A DNA stretch of 48,159 nucleotides from CAYSPG01 sp964432885 (GTDB lineage: Bacteria > Bacteroidota > Bacteroidia > AKYH767-A > OLB10), in NCBI GenBank assembly GCA_964432885.1, contig CAYSPG010000028.1, positions 1 through 48,159 of the forward strand. Reading direction: 5' to 3'. The notes beneath the pieces were generated by a model that saw only the letters and a list, made by a program, of their open reading frames with translations, was not told where the DNA came from and did not search any database. The stretch's first letter is position 1. Each line of letters begins with the position of its first letter. Below, one piece after another: positions 7,255 through 14,999 of the stretch. The translations under genes and the position numbers were made by a program.

Positions 7255-9024
7255 TTATGAATACTGAAATAGTGTTGGTAGATAGTTTATTGCCTTTTGA
7301 ATATTTATATCGCTGAAAATTGGTTGCTGCAATTTTTGTTTCCACTCTTTTTCTTTTTTCAAAATTTCCTTTATTGCATCAACAGAAACAGATTTACCTA
7401 CTTTATTTAATTCAATCATTGCATTATCTACCGTTGTATAAAGTCCCATCATATCCGTTGGAACTCTTTTGAATTGATTAAGCCAATCCAGTTGTTCCAT
7501 GTTCCAATAATTTATAAACTTCTCTCTTGCATAACCGATGTTGTTGCCCGCAATGAAGCCCGAATAACTAAAACCTTTGTAAGATGCTTTTTGATTTTTT
7601 ACATAGCCATTTTGTAGTGCAATTTTTTCAGGTCCTCCATATTTTGTTGATGGGTCATACATTCCAGCAGCTAATCTTGAATATCGGTTCAAATCATCTT
7701 GAACTTTTCTGTGAAAGAAGTAGGAATATTTTGTGTAATGTTTTCTGCCGAGTGGAAATTCCTCCGTTCCGAACTTATCAGCAAGCATTGATATGAGAAC
7801 GGCTTCTTTAAATTGTTGGCTAACCTTTACTTCCTTAATAGGTGCAATGGAAACAACTTTTGTTTCTTTTGCTTTCACTTCAATTATACCTGTCATTAAT
7901 CGTGGAAGCAAAATGTCTCTTGCTTCTTTCAGCAAACGGTTTTGATGTCCTAAGTTGTAAATCTGTTTGTAAATCGGGTCAATGATTTCATTGAACTGTT
8001 CCAATGTTTTTTCATCAGGCACTTTCACCTTTTGGAATTTGAGAAATGCTGTCCAGTTGTAGTTTACAATATTGCTTGCACTTCTGATTTCAAAAACTTC
8101 TGTTGCTCTCACTTCACGAAGAAACCTCAAAAACAAAAAAGTAAAATTTGAAAGTTGTCTTGATTTTGGTCGTAGCAGTTTACAGAAACTTGCACACATC
8201 ACATCGCTATTGAATTGCTTTAGCAATTCATCAGTGATTAATAATGTTTTTGCAACGCCTTCATTTTGGCTTCCGCCTGAAACTTCAAAAACAATATCTC
8301 CATCTTGTAGTTTTCGTGATGATAGATTTGATTTCTTATGATAGCGAAAAGGAACTCTATGTAGTTTCCCATGCGGTAATTCATCAATGTCAGTTCCTCT
8401 GATTACATAAGCAGCTTCGCTGAATTCTCTATTCTGAAATTCTTCTCCCCAACCACCACCTATTTCATGTCCTACTAATTCACATAAATATTTTTCTTCC
8501 CAACCTTTTGGCAATCCATTGATTTTGCTGAATAAGTTGTTGAACGATAATTGAGAGAATTCCTCTAAAAGATTTATTCGTTTCAAATTATTATTTATCA
8601 AATCGTCATATACAGAAAGGATAGAAGCAATTTTGAGTTGAGTAGGTAAAGGGGGAGCATCAATTTTAAAACTCCTTAATACATTTCTATTCAGAGTTGG
8701 AACTGCTCCTCCACTATTGAATAATCCAAAATCTAAACATTGCATAAGATAGTAGGCAAACTTTGGGTCGTTGCCTTTAAAATCCTTAACCCAAAGGGTT
8801 GTGTTATGTGCCCAAAAATCTTCTGTTGCAAATTGAAAAACTCCAAGAGTTCCCGAACGACCAGTAATGACTCCTGGGGCTTTAACTTTTGCTTCATTAT
8901 GATAACCAAGAATAGAAGTTGAACCATAAACTGGAACAGTGCCTTCGCAGAAAAATTCACGGGGCAAATCAAATCCTCTTTGGAATTTAACAAACTCGTC
9001 TAAGCGGATATGTTTCCAATTCAT
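7255..9024 (-). CDS. hsdS: Type I restriction specificity subunit S with C-terminal extension
   Basis: 589 residues against the usual ~400. Two target-recognition domains are visible: ~1-165 (ending PPLPTQLKIASILSVYDDLI, a conserved spacer helix) and ~170-400 (ending RLLKEARDILLPRLMTG, the second spacer helix). After a linker an extra ~170-residue domain follows (VSQQFKEAVLISMLADKFG...GRKHYTKYSYFFHRKVQDDL to the end). It is not a third recognition domain and I do not recognise it. The start overlaps the hsdM stop by ATGA (9021-9024) and the stop abuts hsdR, so M, S and R are one tightly coupled operon. HsdS sets the DNA sequence recognised. Confidence 0.95.
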   Translation of the reverse strand: MNWKHIRLDEFVKFQRGFDLPREFFCEGTVPVYGSTSILGYHNEAKVKAPGVITGRSGTLGVFQFATEDFWAHNTTLWVKDFKGNDPKFAYYLMQCLDFGLFNSGGAVPTLNRNVLRSFKIDAPPLPTQLKIASILSVYDDLINNNLKRINLLEEFSQLSFNNLFSKINGLPKGWEEKYLCELVGHEIGGGWGEEFQNREFSEAAYVIRGTDIDELPHGKLHRVPFRYHKKSNLSSRKLQDGDIVFEVSGGSQNEGVAKTLLITDELLKQFNSDVMCASFCKLLRPKSRQLSNFTFLFLRFLREVRATEVFEIRSASNIVNYNWTAFLKFQKVKVPDEKTLEQFNEIIDPIYKQIYNLGHQNRLLKEARDILLPRLMTGIIEVKAKETKVVSIAPIKEVKVSQQFKEAVLISMLADKFGTEEFPLGRKHYTKYSYFFHRKVQDDLNRYSRLAAGMYDPSTKYGGPEKIALQNGYVKNQKASYKGFSYSGFIAGNNIGYAREKFINYWNMEQLDWLNQFKRVPTDMMGLYTTVDNAMIELNKVGKSVSVDAIKEILKKEKEWKQKLQQPIFSDINIQKAINYLPTLFQYS

Positions 9025-10997
9025 ATTATTTCTTTCTGATTGCTTTGGATTAAGTTCACAAGTCCAATAGATTCTTTATTTAATTCTGAAATGCTTTTTG
9101 AAATTTCTCCCAGTTTCTTTTTGTAATTGAGAGTTTCATCAACTTGAATTTTAATCCCCACAAATCTTCCCGGAGTTAATGTGTATTCGTTTTCTTTCAC
9201 TTCATCAAGTGAAACAATTTTGCAAAGCCCTTCAATATCCTGATAGTTGCCATCTGGAAACCATTCAATAAAACATTTCCAATCACCAATGCCTTGCTTC
9301 GTTTGCTCGTAATAATCTTTTGTTTCGTCAGTGAAATTTGCAATGGGTTTATTTAAAGCATTGGAGTTGCTCCGTAAAAGTTGTAATTGTTTTTTGCCTT
9401 CTTTTTCTTCTATCTTTTTATCTCCGATTTTCTTTTCAATCACAGTAATTTCTTCTTGCCATTTATCAATAAATTTTAGAGCTTCAGTAATTGGTAAATT
9501 AAATTGTTTGAAAATGGTTTCGGCTTCTTGTGGTGTTGCTGGCTTAGTGAATTTAATTTCCGTTTTCGCTTTCATCCCAATTTTCAAATCTGATGCTGCT
9601 TCATTCAAACCTTGTGCAAGTGTTGTATAGTGCCAACGGATTTTTCCCAACAACTCATTCAGCATGTGTTGGTGTTCAGCAAAAGATTTTTTGTAAGCGT
9701 TCTTTTCTCCACGATATAAGTGCGTAATGGTAGTGAGGTTCAACAATTGCCCGGGTGAAAAATCATTGATAGTTGATGTTACTTTTCGTTTCACATTTCT
9801 TGCATCAATCATTAAAATTCTGTCAGCGTTTGCTTTGCTTTTCCCTTTGTCAAAAAACCAAAGATGACAAGGCAATGAACGGGTGTAAAAAAAGTTGTTG
9901 CCGATAGCAACAACACAATCAATGTGTTTAGTTGCAATCATTTTTTCTCTAATCGCTGCCTCACTATTACCTGCATCAGTAGCTGAACTTGCCATAACAA
10001 AACCGGCTCTGCCGGTTTTGTTTAAGTAAGAATAGAAATACTGCATCCACATATAGTTTCCGTTGTCTGCTTTTGGCAAACCAAAGGGCAAACGCTTATC
10101 TGTTTTTACAAATTCTTTTTTAGTGTCAATCTTTTTCACATTGAATGGCGGATTTGCCATTACAAAATCACACTTTCCAACAAGGTCGTGAGGGTCGCTG
10201 TAAAAACTGTTGCTCTCAATTATTTTTCCTTCAATGCCATGAATTGCCAAATTCATTTTTGCCAACTTGGTGTTGTTGGTTTTCTGTTCTGTGCCGTAAC
10301 ATTTGATGGCTTCGTTCACTTGCAAGTTCGTATGACTGCGAACAAAATATCCTGTCTGCACAAACATACCCGCACTGCCGCAGGCAGGGTCGTGTATGAT
10401 TCCGTGCATGGGTTCAATAAAATTTACAATCAGTTGCACCAAACTTGGCGGTGTAAAAAATTCTCCGCCTTCCTGTGCACCTGCACCCTGCATAGAAAAT
10501 TTCATCAGGAAGTATTCGTAAATCCTTCCGAACACATCGCCTGTTGCGTTCTTCACTGCATCTTTGTTAAACACACGAACAAGGTCACGCAATAAATCCT
10601 GTTCAAACTCCTGATAGTTCTTCGGCAAAATTCCCTGCAAGTCGGGATATTCAGATTCCACCAACTTCATTGCATTGTTGATTTGCCGTGCAATGTCTTT
10701 GTTGGTTGGAAGATTGGCTAAGTAATCATACTGTGCTTCTTCGGGAAGTTTCATTGCACCAACAGCAAGGAAATCGTCATTGGTTGCTTCCCGTTTTTTC
10801 CCTGTCCGTGGATTTACGGGAAGATTTTTCTCTACAATCGGTTTGGCTTCTTCATATCTGTTCTGTGCAAAGCGGAGCAACACAAGTCCAAGCACAGGGT
10901 CTTTGTATTCGGCTGCTGTCAACTTACTGCTTGCACGAAGCTGGTCGGCTGCATCCCAAAGTTCTGTTTCTAATTGGTGTATTTGTTCCTGTGTCAT
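9021..10997 (-). CDS. hsdM: Type I restriction-modification methylase subunit M
   Basis: 658 residues. It has an N-terminal helical HsdM domain (~5-145), then an N6-adenine methylase with FTPPSLV (181-187), SAM-binding DPACGSAG (203-210) and catalytic NPPF (282-285, MANPPFN). The region beyond ~440 includes a coiled coil (EEITVIEKKIGDKKIEEKEG) and makes the protein longer than the ~500-residue classical HsdM. It methylates adenine at sites chosen by HsdS and protects host DNA from HsdR. It is the first gene of hsdM-hsdS-hsdR. Its start is only ~25 nt from the flanking element (GTTAGCG at 11022), so its promoter probably lies within that element. Confidence 0.97.
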   Translation of the reverse strand: MTQEQIHQLETELWDAADQLRASSKLTAAEYKDPVLGLVLLRFAQNRYEEAKPIVEKNLPVNPRTGKKREATNDDFLAVGAMKLPEEAQYDYLANLPTNKDIARQINNAMKLVESEYPDLQGILPKNYQEFEQDLLRDLVRVFNKDAVKNATGDVFGRIYEYFLMKFSMQGAGAQEGGEFFTPPSLVQLIVNFIEPMHGIIHDPACGSAGMFVQTGYFVRSHTNLQVNEAIKCYGTEQKTNNTKLAKMNLAIHGIEGKIIESNSFYSDPHDLVGKCDFVMANPPFNVKKIDTKKEFVKTDKRLPFGLPKADNGNYMWMQYFYSYLNKTGRAGFVMASSATDAGNSEAAIREKMIATKHIDCVVAIGNNFFYTRSLPCHLWFFDKGKSKANADRILMIDARNVKRKVTSTINDFSPGQLLNLTTITHLYRGEKNAYKKSFAEHQHMLNELLGKIRWHYTTLAQGLNEAASDLKIGMKAKTEIKFTKPATPQEAETIFKQFNLPITEALKFIDKWQEEITVIEKKIGDKKIEEKEGKKQLQLLRSNSNALNKPIANFTDETKDYYEQTKQGIGDWKCFIEWFPDGNYQDIEGLCKIVSLDEVKENEYTLTPGRFVGIKIQVDETLNYKKKLGEISKSISELNKESIGLVNLIQSNQKEII

Positions 10998-11021
10998 ATA
11001 GTTTTAAAACTGAACTTCAAT

Positions 11022-11291
11022 GTTAGCGAAATAAAGCGTTGGGAGAAGCGGCTCTTTTGCTTTTGCCTTTGGGTTGGCTTGTAGCGTTGCGGCAAAAGCA
11101 AATGTGCCGCTTGTGCGGTGGCAAAAGAAATTCAAATTATTTTTTTTGTGCGGTGGCGTTTTTTTTATTTTTTCTTGAAGCGTTTGCCTGTTCATTAGAA
11201 GCGTTGTCTTGTCAGTTTGTTTTGTTTAAAAATGTTCGTTAAAAGTCCGTCAGTTCAAGGTTAGCAGGTCGCCAAAATGCTTGCAGCTAAC
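11022..11291 (-). repeat. Flanking element R: inverted relative of the 2146-2436 element
   Basis: On the minus strand it starts GTTAGCTGC (11291-11283), as does the element at 2146. It then carries an A-rich stretch that matches 2265-2315 over about 50 positions: AAGAAAAAATAAAAAAAACG, a variable 9-mer, then AAAATAATTTGAATTTCTTT. It also has an 11-bp hairpin (11057-11067 with 11091-11101, TTGCTTTTGCC/GGCAAAAGCAA), TTAGAAGC at 11195 (plus strand), and ends CGCTAAC (11028-11022). No gene is seen. The inverted pair brackets the recombinase and the hsd operon. Confidence 0.55.
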
Positions 11292-11318
11292 ATACTATTA
11301 TACGAAACAAACTTACTA

Positions 11319-11390
11319 AAACCTTCGCAATATTTCTAATGGTTGGAAATATTGCGAAGGTTTGGGCTAAGCCAGGTTTCGCAATATTTT
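11319..11390. repeat. Perfect 18-bp hairpin plus a third half-copy
   Basis: AAACCTTCGCAATATTTC (11319-11336) and its exact reverse complement (11346-11363) enclose a 9-nt loop. A partial copy, TTTCGCAATATTTT, follows at 11377-11390. No poly-T tract and no gene end is adjacent, so it is probably a repeat rather than a terminator. The rest of 11391-11582 holds only the hairpin at 11404. Confidence 0.6.
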
Positions 11391-11403
11391 TATAGTCTGA
11401 TGT

Positions 11404-11454
11404 CACCTGACGGGTCGCCAGCGTAAGCCTGTGGGGTGCGCCCCCGTCCAGGTG
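11404..11454. repeat. CACCTGACGGG hairpin repeat, copy 1
   Basis: CACCTGACGGG (11404-11414) faces CCCGTCCAGGTG (11443-11454) around a GC-rich loop, with one extra C in the right arm. It is the same family as the hairpins at 47883-47921 and 48030-48065, and lies just outside the REP transposase module. Confidence 0.65.
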
Positions 11455-11582
11455 ATTAGTTTAACGTAAAGCCTATCGCTTACATCTGATTTATAATCCA
11501 CTACCGTTCAATCAAAATCCATGTCAACATGGCACCCATTACAAAAAATAAAATTATCAACAGTATTAAAATATTCCCCCCG

Positions 11583-11620
11583 TACGCGCGAGGCTCTTTT
11601 GCCTCGTGTGTATTTTGTTC
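11583..11620 (+). repeat. REP-like inverted repeat, left of the Y1 transposase
   Basis: A 38-bp sequence whose reverse complement lies at 12222-12259 with one mismatch. It contains an internal hairpin, CGAGGC-TCTTTT-GCCTCG (11589-11606). This arrangement is typical of REP sequences around a REP-associated tyrosine transposase. Confidence 0.75.
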
Positions 11621-11661
11621 TGTTTGCATCTTGCAAACTTTTATAGTTACTTTGTTTGTTA

Positions 11662-12202
11662 ATGAGCGAGAAGTACAAAATATTTCCAGACGGTTTATAT
11701 TTCTGCACATTAACCGTTGTTGGTTGGATAGATTTTTTTACGCGCTCAGTTTATTGCGATGAAATAATTAAGAACTTAAACTATTGCGTTGATAAAAAAG
11801 GATTAAAAATTTATGCTTTTGCCCCGAAGTTTCGGGGTGCCAAGCCACATACATTTAATTGCCAAGATAACAGACGGTAACCTTAGTGATGTGCTGCGCG
11901 ATTTTAAAAGCTACACCGCAACGTTATTTTTAAAAACCGTACAGGAGAGCCACACCGAAAGCAGAAGAGAATGGCTTTTATACATGTTTGAATTTTTTGG
12001 AAAGTCAAATGCACATAATACTAAATATCAGTTTTGGCAGCAAAACAATCACCCTTTTGATTTATTCAGCAACAAATTCATTGACCAAAAGGTAGATTAT
12101 ATTCACACTAATCCAGTTGTGGCACGAATTGTAAATGAGCCACATCATTACGTTTACAGCAGTGCCAACCAATTTACCGAACTCAAACTTGAAAAACCAT
12201 AA
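11662..12202 (+). pseudogene. REP-associated tyrosine transposase (Y1/HUH), frameshifted
   Basis: Two frames together give a typical Bacteroidota RAYT of ~180 residues. The first part starts at ATG 11662 (MSEKYKIFPDGLYFCTLTVV...KKGLKIYAF). The second covers PSHIHLIAKITDGNLSDVLRDF through SRREWLLYMF and QFWQQNNHPFDLF to YIHTNPVVARIVNEPHHYVYSSA. The join is at ~11820. Where relatives have about three residues between ...YAF and PSHIHLI, this copy has a stretch containing CCCCGAAGTTTCGGGG (11822-11837), and the frame shifts directly before the HIH metal-binding motif. Outside that point the sequence is well preserved. The gene is flanked by inverted REP-like repeats. Such enzymes nick and move REP hairpins; this copy should be inactive unless frameshifting rescues it. 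Confidence 0.85.
11822..11837. repeat. 16-bp palindrome interrupting the transposase gene
   Basis: CCCCGAAGTTTCGGGG: a 7-bp perfect stem around GT. It replaces the codons just before the HUH motif and causes the frameshift. A related CCCCGAAAGTTTGGG sequence occurs at about 40931-40944. Confidence 0.7.
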
Positions 12203-12221
12203 AACCCCGCTGGAGCGAAGA

Positions 12222-12273
12222 GAACAAAACACACACGAGGCAAAAGAGCCTCGCGCGTATGGCCTGACAGGTG
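12222..12273 (-). repeat. REP-like inverted repeat, right, joined to a CCTGACAGGTG half-site
   Basis: 12222-12259 is the reverse complement of 11583-11620 with one mismatch. Immediately after it, CCTGACAGGTG (12263-12273) is a half-copy of the CACCTGACAGG hairpin family. The whole transposase module is therefore enclosed by both repeat families. Confidence 0.7.
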
Positions 12274-12296
12274 AAATTAAAAATGTTAAGCATAGT

Positions 12297-12335
12297 AAAA
12301 AGGCTCATTGTAAAAATAAACAACGAGCCTTTTTT
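12297..12335 (-). terminator. Hairpin terminator after the phosphosugar isomerase gene
   Basis: AAAAAGGCTCATTG (12297-12310) pairs with CAACGAGCCTTTTTT (12321-12335), one mismatch. It lies 19 nt past the stop of the minus-strand isomerase gene, and the left A-run reads as a T-run in that direction. Confidence 0.75.
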
Positions 12336-12353
12336 ATTCCGTTTATTTTTGTT

Positions 12354-13343
12354 CTAAATTTTTGAAAGTTCTCCTTTTAAATAGTCAATCACTTTTACTT
12401 CGGTACAATCAATATTTTTTATTTCACTAAGGTACCAGCTTACCCAATCGCCAAAGTGTATAAGGTATATTGACTTTTCTAATTGAGAGTCGCCTTTACT
12501 CCACACTTCAAAAATATGCGGGGTGTATTTTGCAAAAATTTCTTTGCAAATATCCATGCGCTTTGAAGTTCGGAAGTAATCATCGGTATTACGAAACATT
12601 ACAACAGCAATCGAATCGTTTTTAGTTGTCCATCCCACAAGCTCGTTATGATTCATTTCAGGAAACACATGGTGCCAGCAAAGCATTTTGCCGTTTTCAT
12701 CAATTTGCTGGCGAAAACGTACTGCTACCCCTTCGTAATTTGCGGCAGCATAAATTGCAGTAATCTTTCCTATCAGTTTTTCGGCAAGTGCACGTGATTC
12801 TTTTTTAATGTTTTCTTCTTCGGCATCAAGCAGAGCAACGGCTTTTTGCATTTGCGATTTAAAACTGTTGCTAATGAGTTTCATTCCATGCAAAATGTAA
12901 AATAACTGAGTGCTTGAATAACCATAACATGAACGTGGAGGCATTCCGCCAGGAATAAGTATGTGGTCCAGATTGTGTTGCTTACACAACTCTATAGTTT
13001 TGCCGCCTGAACTTACAACCACAATTTTTGCACCCTGTTTTATAGCCATATCCATAGCCTGCAGCGTTTCTTCGGTGTTGCCGCTATAGCTTGATACCAC
13101 TACAAGTGTATGCTTGTTTACAAATGCAGGAATAAAATAATCTTTGTTTACAATAAACGGAATTTGCAATTCCTTTTCGCAAATTTGGGCTACAATGGTT
13201 CCGCCAATACCACTGCCCCCAAGGCCGGTAACCAAAATGTTTTTAATTTCGTGTGGCCATGCAGTAAAGGTTGCTTTTTCGCCTATGGCCACAGCCTCAC
13301 GAACCTGATTATTAAAGTTTGCTATAAGTTTTTGCATATCCAT
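12354..13343 (-). CDS. Bifunctional phosphoglucose/phosphomannose isomerase
   Basis: 329 residues, as usual for the archaeal/Bacteroidota type of SIS-domain isomerase. It interconverts glucose-6-P or mannose-6-P with fructose-6-P in the cytosol. Visible motifs are GLGGSGIGG (~40-48), the phosphate-binding SSYSGNTEETL (~84-94), MPPRSCYGYS (~134) and the catalytic-Glu region MNHNELVGW (E~234). It is a single gene with its own promoter element (13372) and terminator (12297). With PfkA (16795) it supplies upper-glycolysis steps in this window. Confidence 0.93.
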   Translation of the reverse strand: MDMQKLIANFNNQVREAVAIGEKATFTAWPHEIKNILVTGLGGSGIGGTIVAQICEKELQIPFIVNKDYFIPAFVNKHTLVVVSSYSGNTEETLQAMDMAIKQGAKIVVVSSGGKTIELCKQHNLDHILIPGGMPPRSCYGYSSTQLFYILHGMKLISNSFKSQMQKAVALLDAEEENIKKESRALAEKLIGKITAIYAAANYEGVAVRFRQQIDENGKMLCWHHVFPEMNHNELVGWTTKNDSIAVVMFRNTDDYFRTSKRMDICKEIFAKYTPHIFEVWSKGDSQLEKSIYLIHFGDWVSWYLSEIKNIDCTEVKVIDYLKGELSKI

Positions 13344-13371
13344 TCGTAAATATTTTTGTGATTTAAGGTTG

Positions 13372-13379
13372 CAAATCTA
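13372..13379 (-). promoter_or_regulatory. TAnnTTTG promoter element
   Basis: TAGATTTG on the minus strand (13379 to 13372) lies 28 nt before the isomerase ATG. It fits the Bacteroidota -7 box; no clear -33 TTG is visible. Confidence 0.45.
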
Positions 13380-13425
13380 ATTATTGAAAAGAATAGTTAA
13401 ACTATATGATATTGTAAAACATAAA

Positions 13426-13875
13426 TTATTCTCCATCATAATATTTTACCATATAATTATGTGCAATACCATCTTCTAAAAATTCAGGACTTGTTATTTT
13501 AAACCCAAAGCCTTTGTAAAAATGAGTAAGGTAACTTTGCGCCATTATTTTTATGGGATTTTTTCCAAACAACTTTTCGGTTTCATCAATTGATTTTTGA
13601 AATAGAATTTTGCCTATACCGGTTCCTCTAACTGATGTGTGTGTTACCACCCTGCCAATGGAAGGCTCGCTGTACAAAGCTGCTGGAGGAATAATGCGTG
13701 AGTACGCCACAAGGCTGGTATTGTTATATTTCATCACATGAAAACTCAACAGGTCAATGTTATCGGCATCAATATAATAGCATTTTTGCTCTACCATAAA
13801 AACCTGTTGGCGCAAACGCATAATATCATAAAGTTGCTGCAAGGTCAGGTCATTAAATTTTTTTATTACCCACAT
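13426..13875 (-). CDS. elaA: GNAT acetyltransferase, ElaA-like
   Basis: 149 residues. It matches the ElaA branch of GNAT proteins: an opening LYDIMRLRQQVFMVEQKCYYIDADNID (quoted in part), the acetyl-CoA-binding loop RVVTHTSVRGTGIGKIL (R/Q-x-x-G-x-G/A pattern), and a C-terminal LTHFYKGFGFKI. The family transfers an acetyl group from acetyl-CoA to an unidentified amine. It is a single gene, divergent from the lipoprotein operon at 14009. Confidence 0.85.
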   Translation of the reverse strand: MWVIKKFNDLTLQQLYDIMRLRQQVFMVEQKCYYIDADNIDLLSFHVMKYNNTSLVAYSRIIPPAALYSEPSIGRVVTHTSVRGTGIGKILFQKSIDETEKLFGKNPIKIMAQSYLTHFYKGFGFKITSPEFLEDGIAHNYMVKYYDGE

Positions 13876-14008
13876 ATATTACCAGTTAGGTTACTTAAAA
13901 GCTGTTTTCAATTTAGAAATGCAATTTGCCCGTTCAACATGAAAGTTTGGTGTTGCTTATGTGCAAGTTTTTACATTTGTACGGTTATTGATTTTGACAC
14001 AACTCTAT

Positions 14009-14392
14009 ATGCAATCAATTTACGAACATAAGAATTTATTTTCAGCATTGTTGATTTTTATGTGCATTAGCATAATGCTTACTGCATCGTGCAGCAAGGA
14101 GTCGTTTAAAGATGAAAACAATTGTGATTTAGGTAATGTAACCTATGATAACGGTATAAACAAGATACTGAATAACAAATGTTCGTACTCATCGGGCTGC
14201 CACTTTAACAACGTAGAAACATTTGACTTAAGTACTTATGAGGGAGCCAAAACAGCGGCAGGGTCAATAGTTAACCGCATAAACCGTGATGCGGACGATC
14301 CACTATATATGCCTCAGGATAAAACTGAACTTGACCCATGTGAATTACAAAGTTTACGAACATGGGTAAGCATTGGCGCACCATTAAAATAA
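14009..14392 (+). CDS. Lipoprotein with cytochrome c-like CX5CH motif
   Basis: 127 residues from the ATG at 14009. Frames further upstream only add residues before the signal peptide. The lipobox is LTASC (signal FSALLIFMCISIMLTASC), so it should be lipid-anchored. The mature part has ILNNKCSYSSGCHFNN (C-x5-C-H) and a later Met-containing DDPLYMPQDK, as in small Bacteroidota proteins related to planctomycete-type cytochrome c. Spacing between the cysteines is wider than CXXCH, so haem binding is possible but not certain. First gene of an operon with YceI and DUF5777 proteins. Confidence 0.75.
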   Translation: MQSIYEHKNLFSALLIFMCISIMLTASCSKESFKDENNCDLGNVTYDNGINKILNNKCSYSSGCHFNNVETFDLSTYEGAKTAAGSIVNRINRDADDPLYMPQDKTELDPCELQSLRTWVSIGAPLK

Positions 14393-14411
14393 TTTTACAA
14401 TAAAATAAAGT

Positions 14412-14972
14412 ATGAAAAAAATAACAGGAATAGTAGCAATGATGTTTGCAAGTGCAATTGCAGTTGCGCAGCCGGTGTATTCGGCAAAAGAAGGTAAAGC
14501 AAGTTTTTTTTCAAAATCGCCAATGGAAAATATTAGTGCTGAAACAAACAGTGTTAATTCTTTTATAAATACCTCCAATGGCGAGGTGGTGTTTGTAATA
14601 CCTATTACCTCGTTTAAATTTGAAAAAGCACTTATGCAGGAGCACTTTAACGAAAAGTATATGAACAGCGACAAGTATCCCACTTCATCTTACAAAGGAA
14701 AAATAAATGAGCCTATTGATTTTACAAAAGATGGCGAGTACAGTGTAACCTCAACCGGAAAACTTACCATGCATGGTGTAGAAAAAGAGAGAACTGACAA
14801 TGCTAAGATTATTGTTAAAGAGGGTAAAGCAATACTTGACTGCGAGTTTAAAGTAAAACTTGCCGACCACAATATTGAAATTCCAAAGCTTGTAATTCAA
14901 AACATTGCCGAAGTGGTGGATGTAACTATACATGCTGTTTACACACCACATAAAGCGGCCGAAAAAAAATAG
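14412..14972 (+). CDS. YceI family protein
   Basis: 186 residues with a signal peptide (MKKITGIVAMMFASAIAVAQ). It has the YceI lipocalin-like barrel pattern: GKASFFSKSPMENISAETN, then IPITSFKFEKALMQEHFNEK and a C-terminal GKLTMHGVEKE. YceI proteins are periplasmic and bind isoprenoid-type lipids in known structures. It lies 19 nt after the haem-like lipoprotein gene and 27 nt before the DUF5777 gene, so the three are probably co-transcribed. Confidence 0.88.
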   Translation: MKKITGIVAMMFASAIAVAQPVYSAKEGKASFFSKSPMENISAETNSVNSFINTSNGEVVFVIPITSFKFEKALMQEHFNEKYMNSDKYPTSSYKGKINEPIDFTKDGEYSVTSTGKLTMHGVEKERTDNAKIIVKEGKAILDCEFKVKLADHNIEIPKLVIQNIAEVVDVTIHAVYTPHKAAEKK

Positions 14973-14999
14973 ACATCCCATTATAACCTACCTGACCTT

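Noticed and set aside
11039..11242. Plus-strand frame of ~67 codons upstream of hsdM
   Set aside because: It lies wholly inside the flanking repeat element and its composition follows the repeats.
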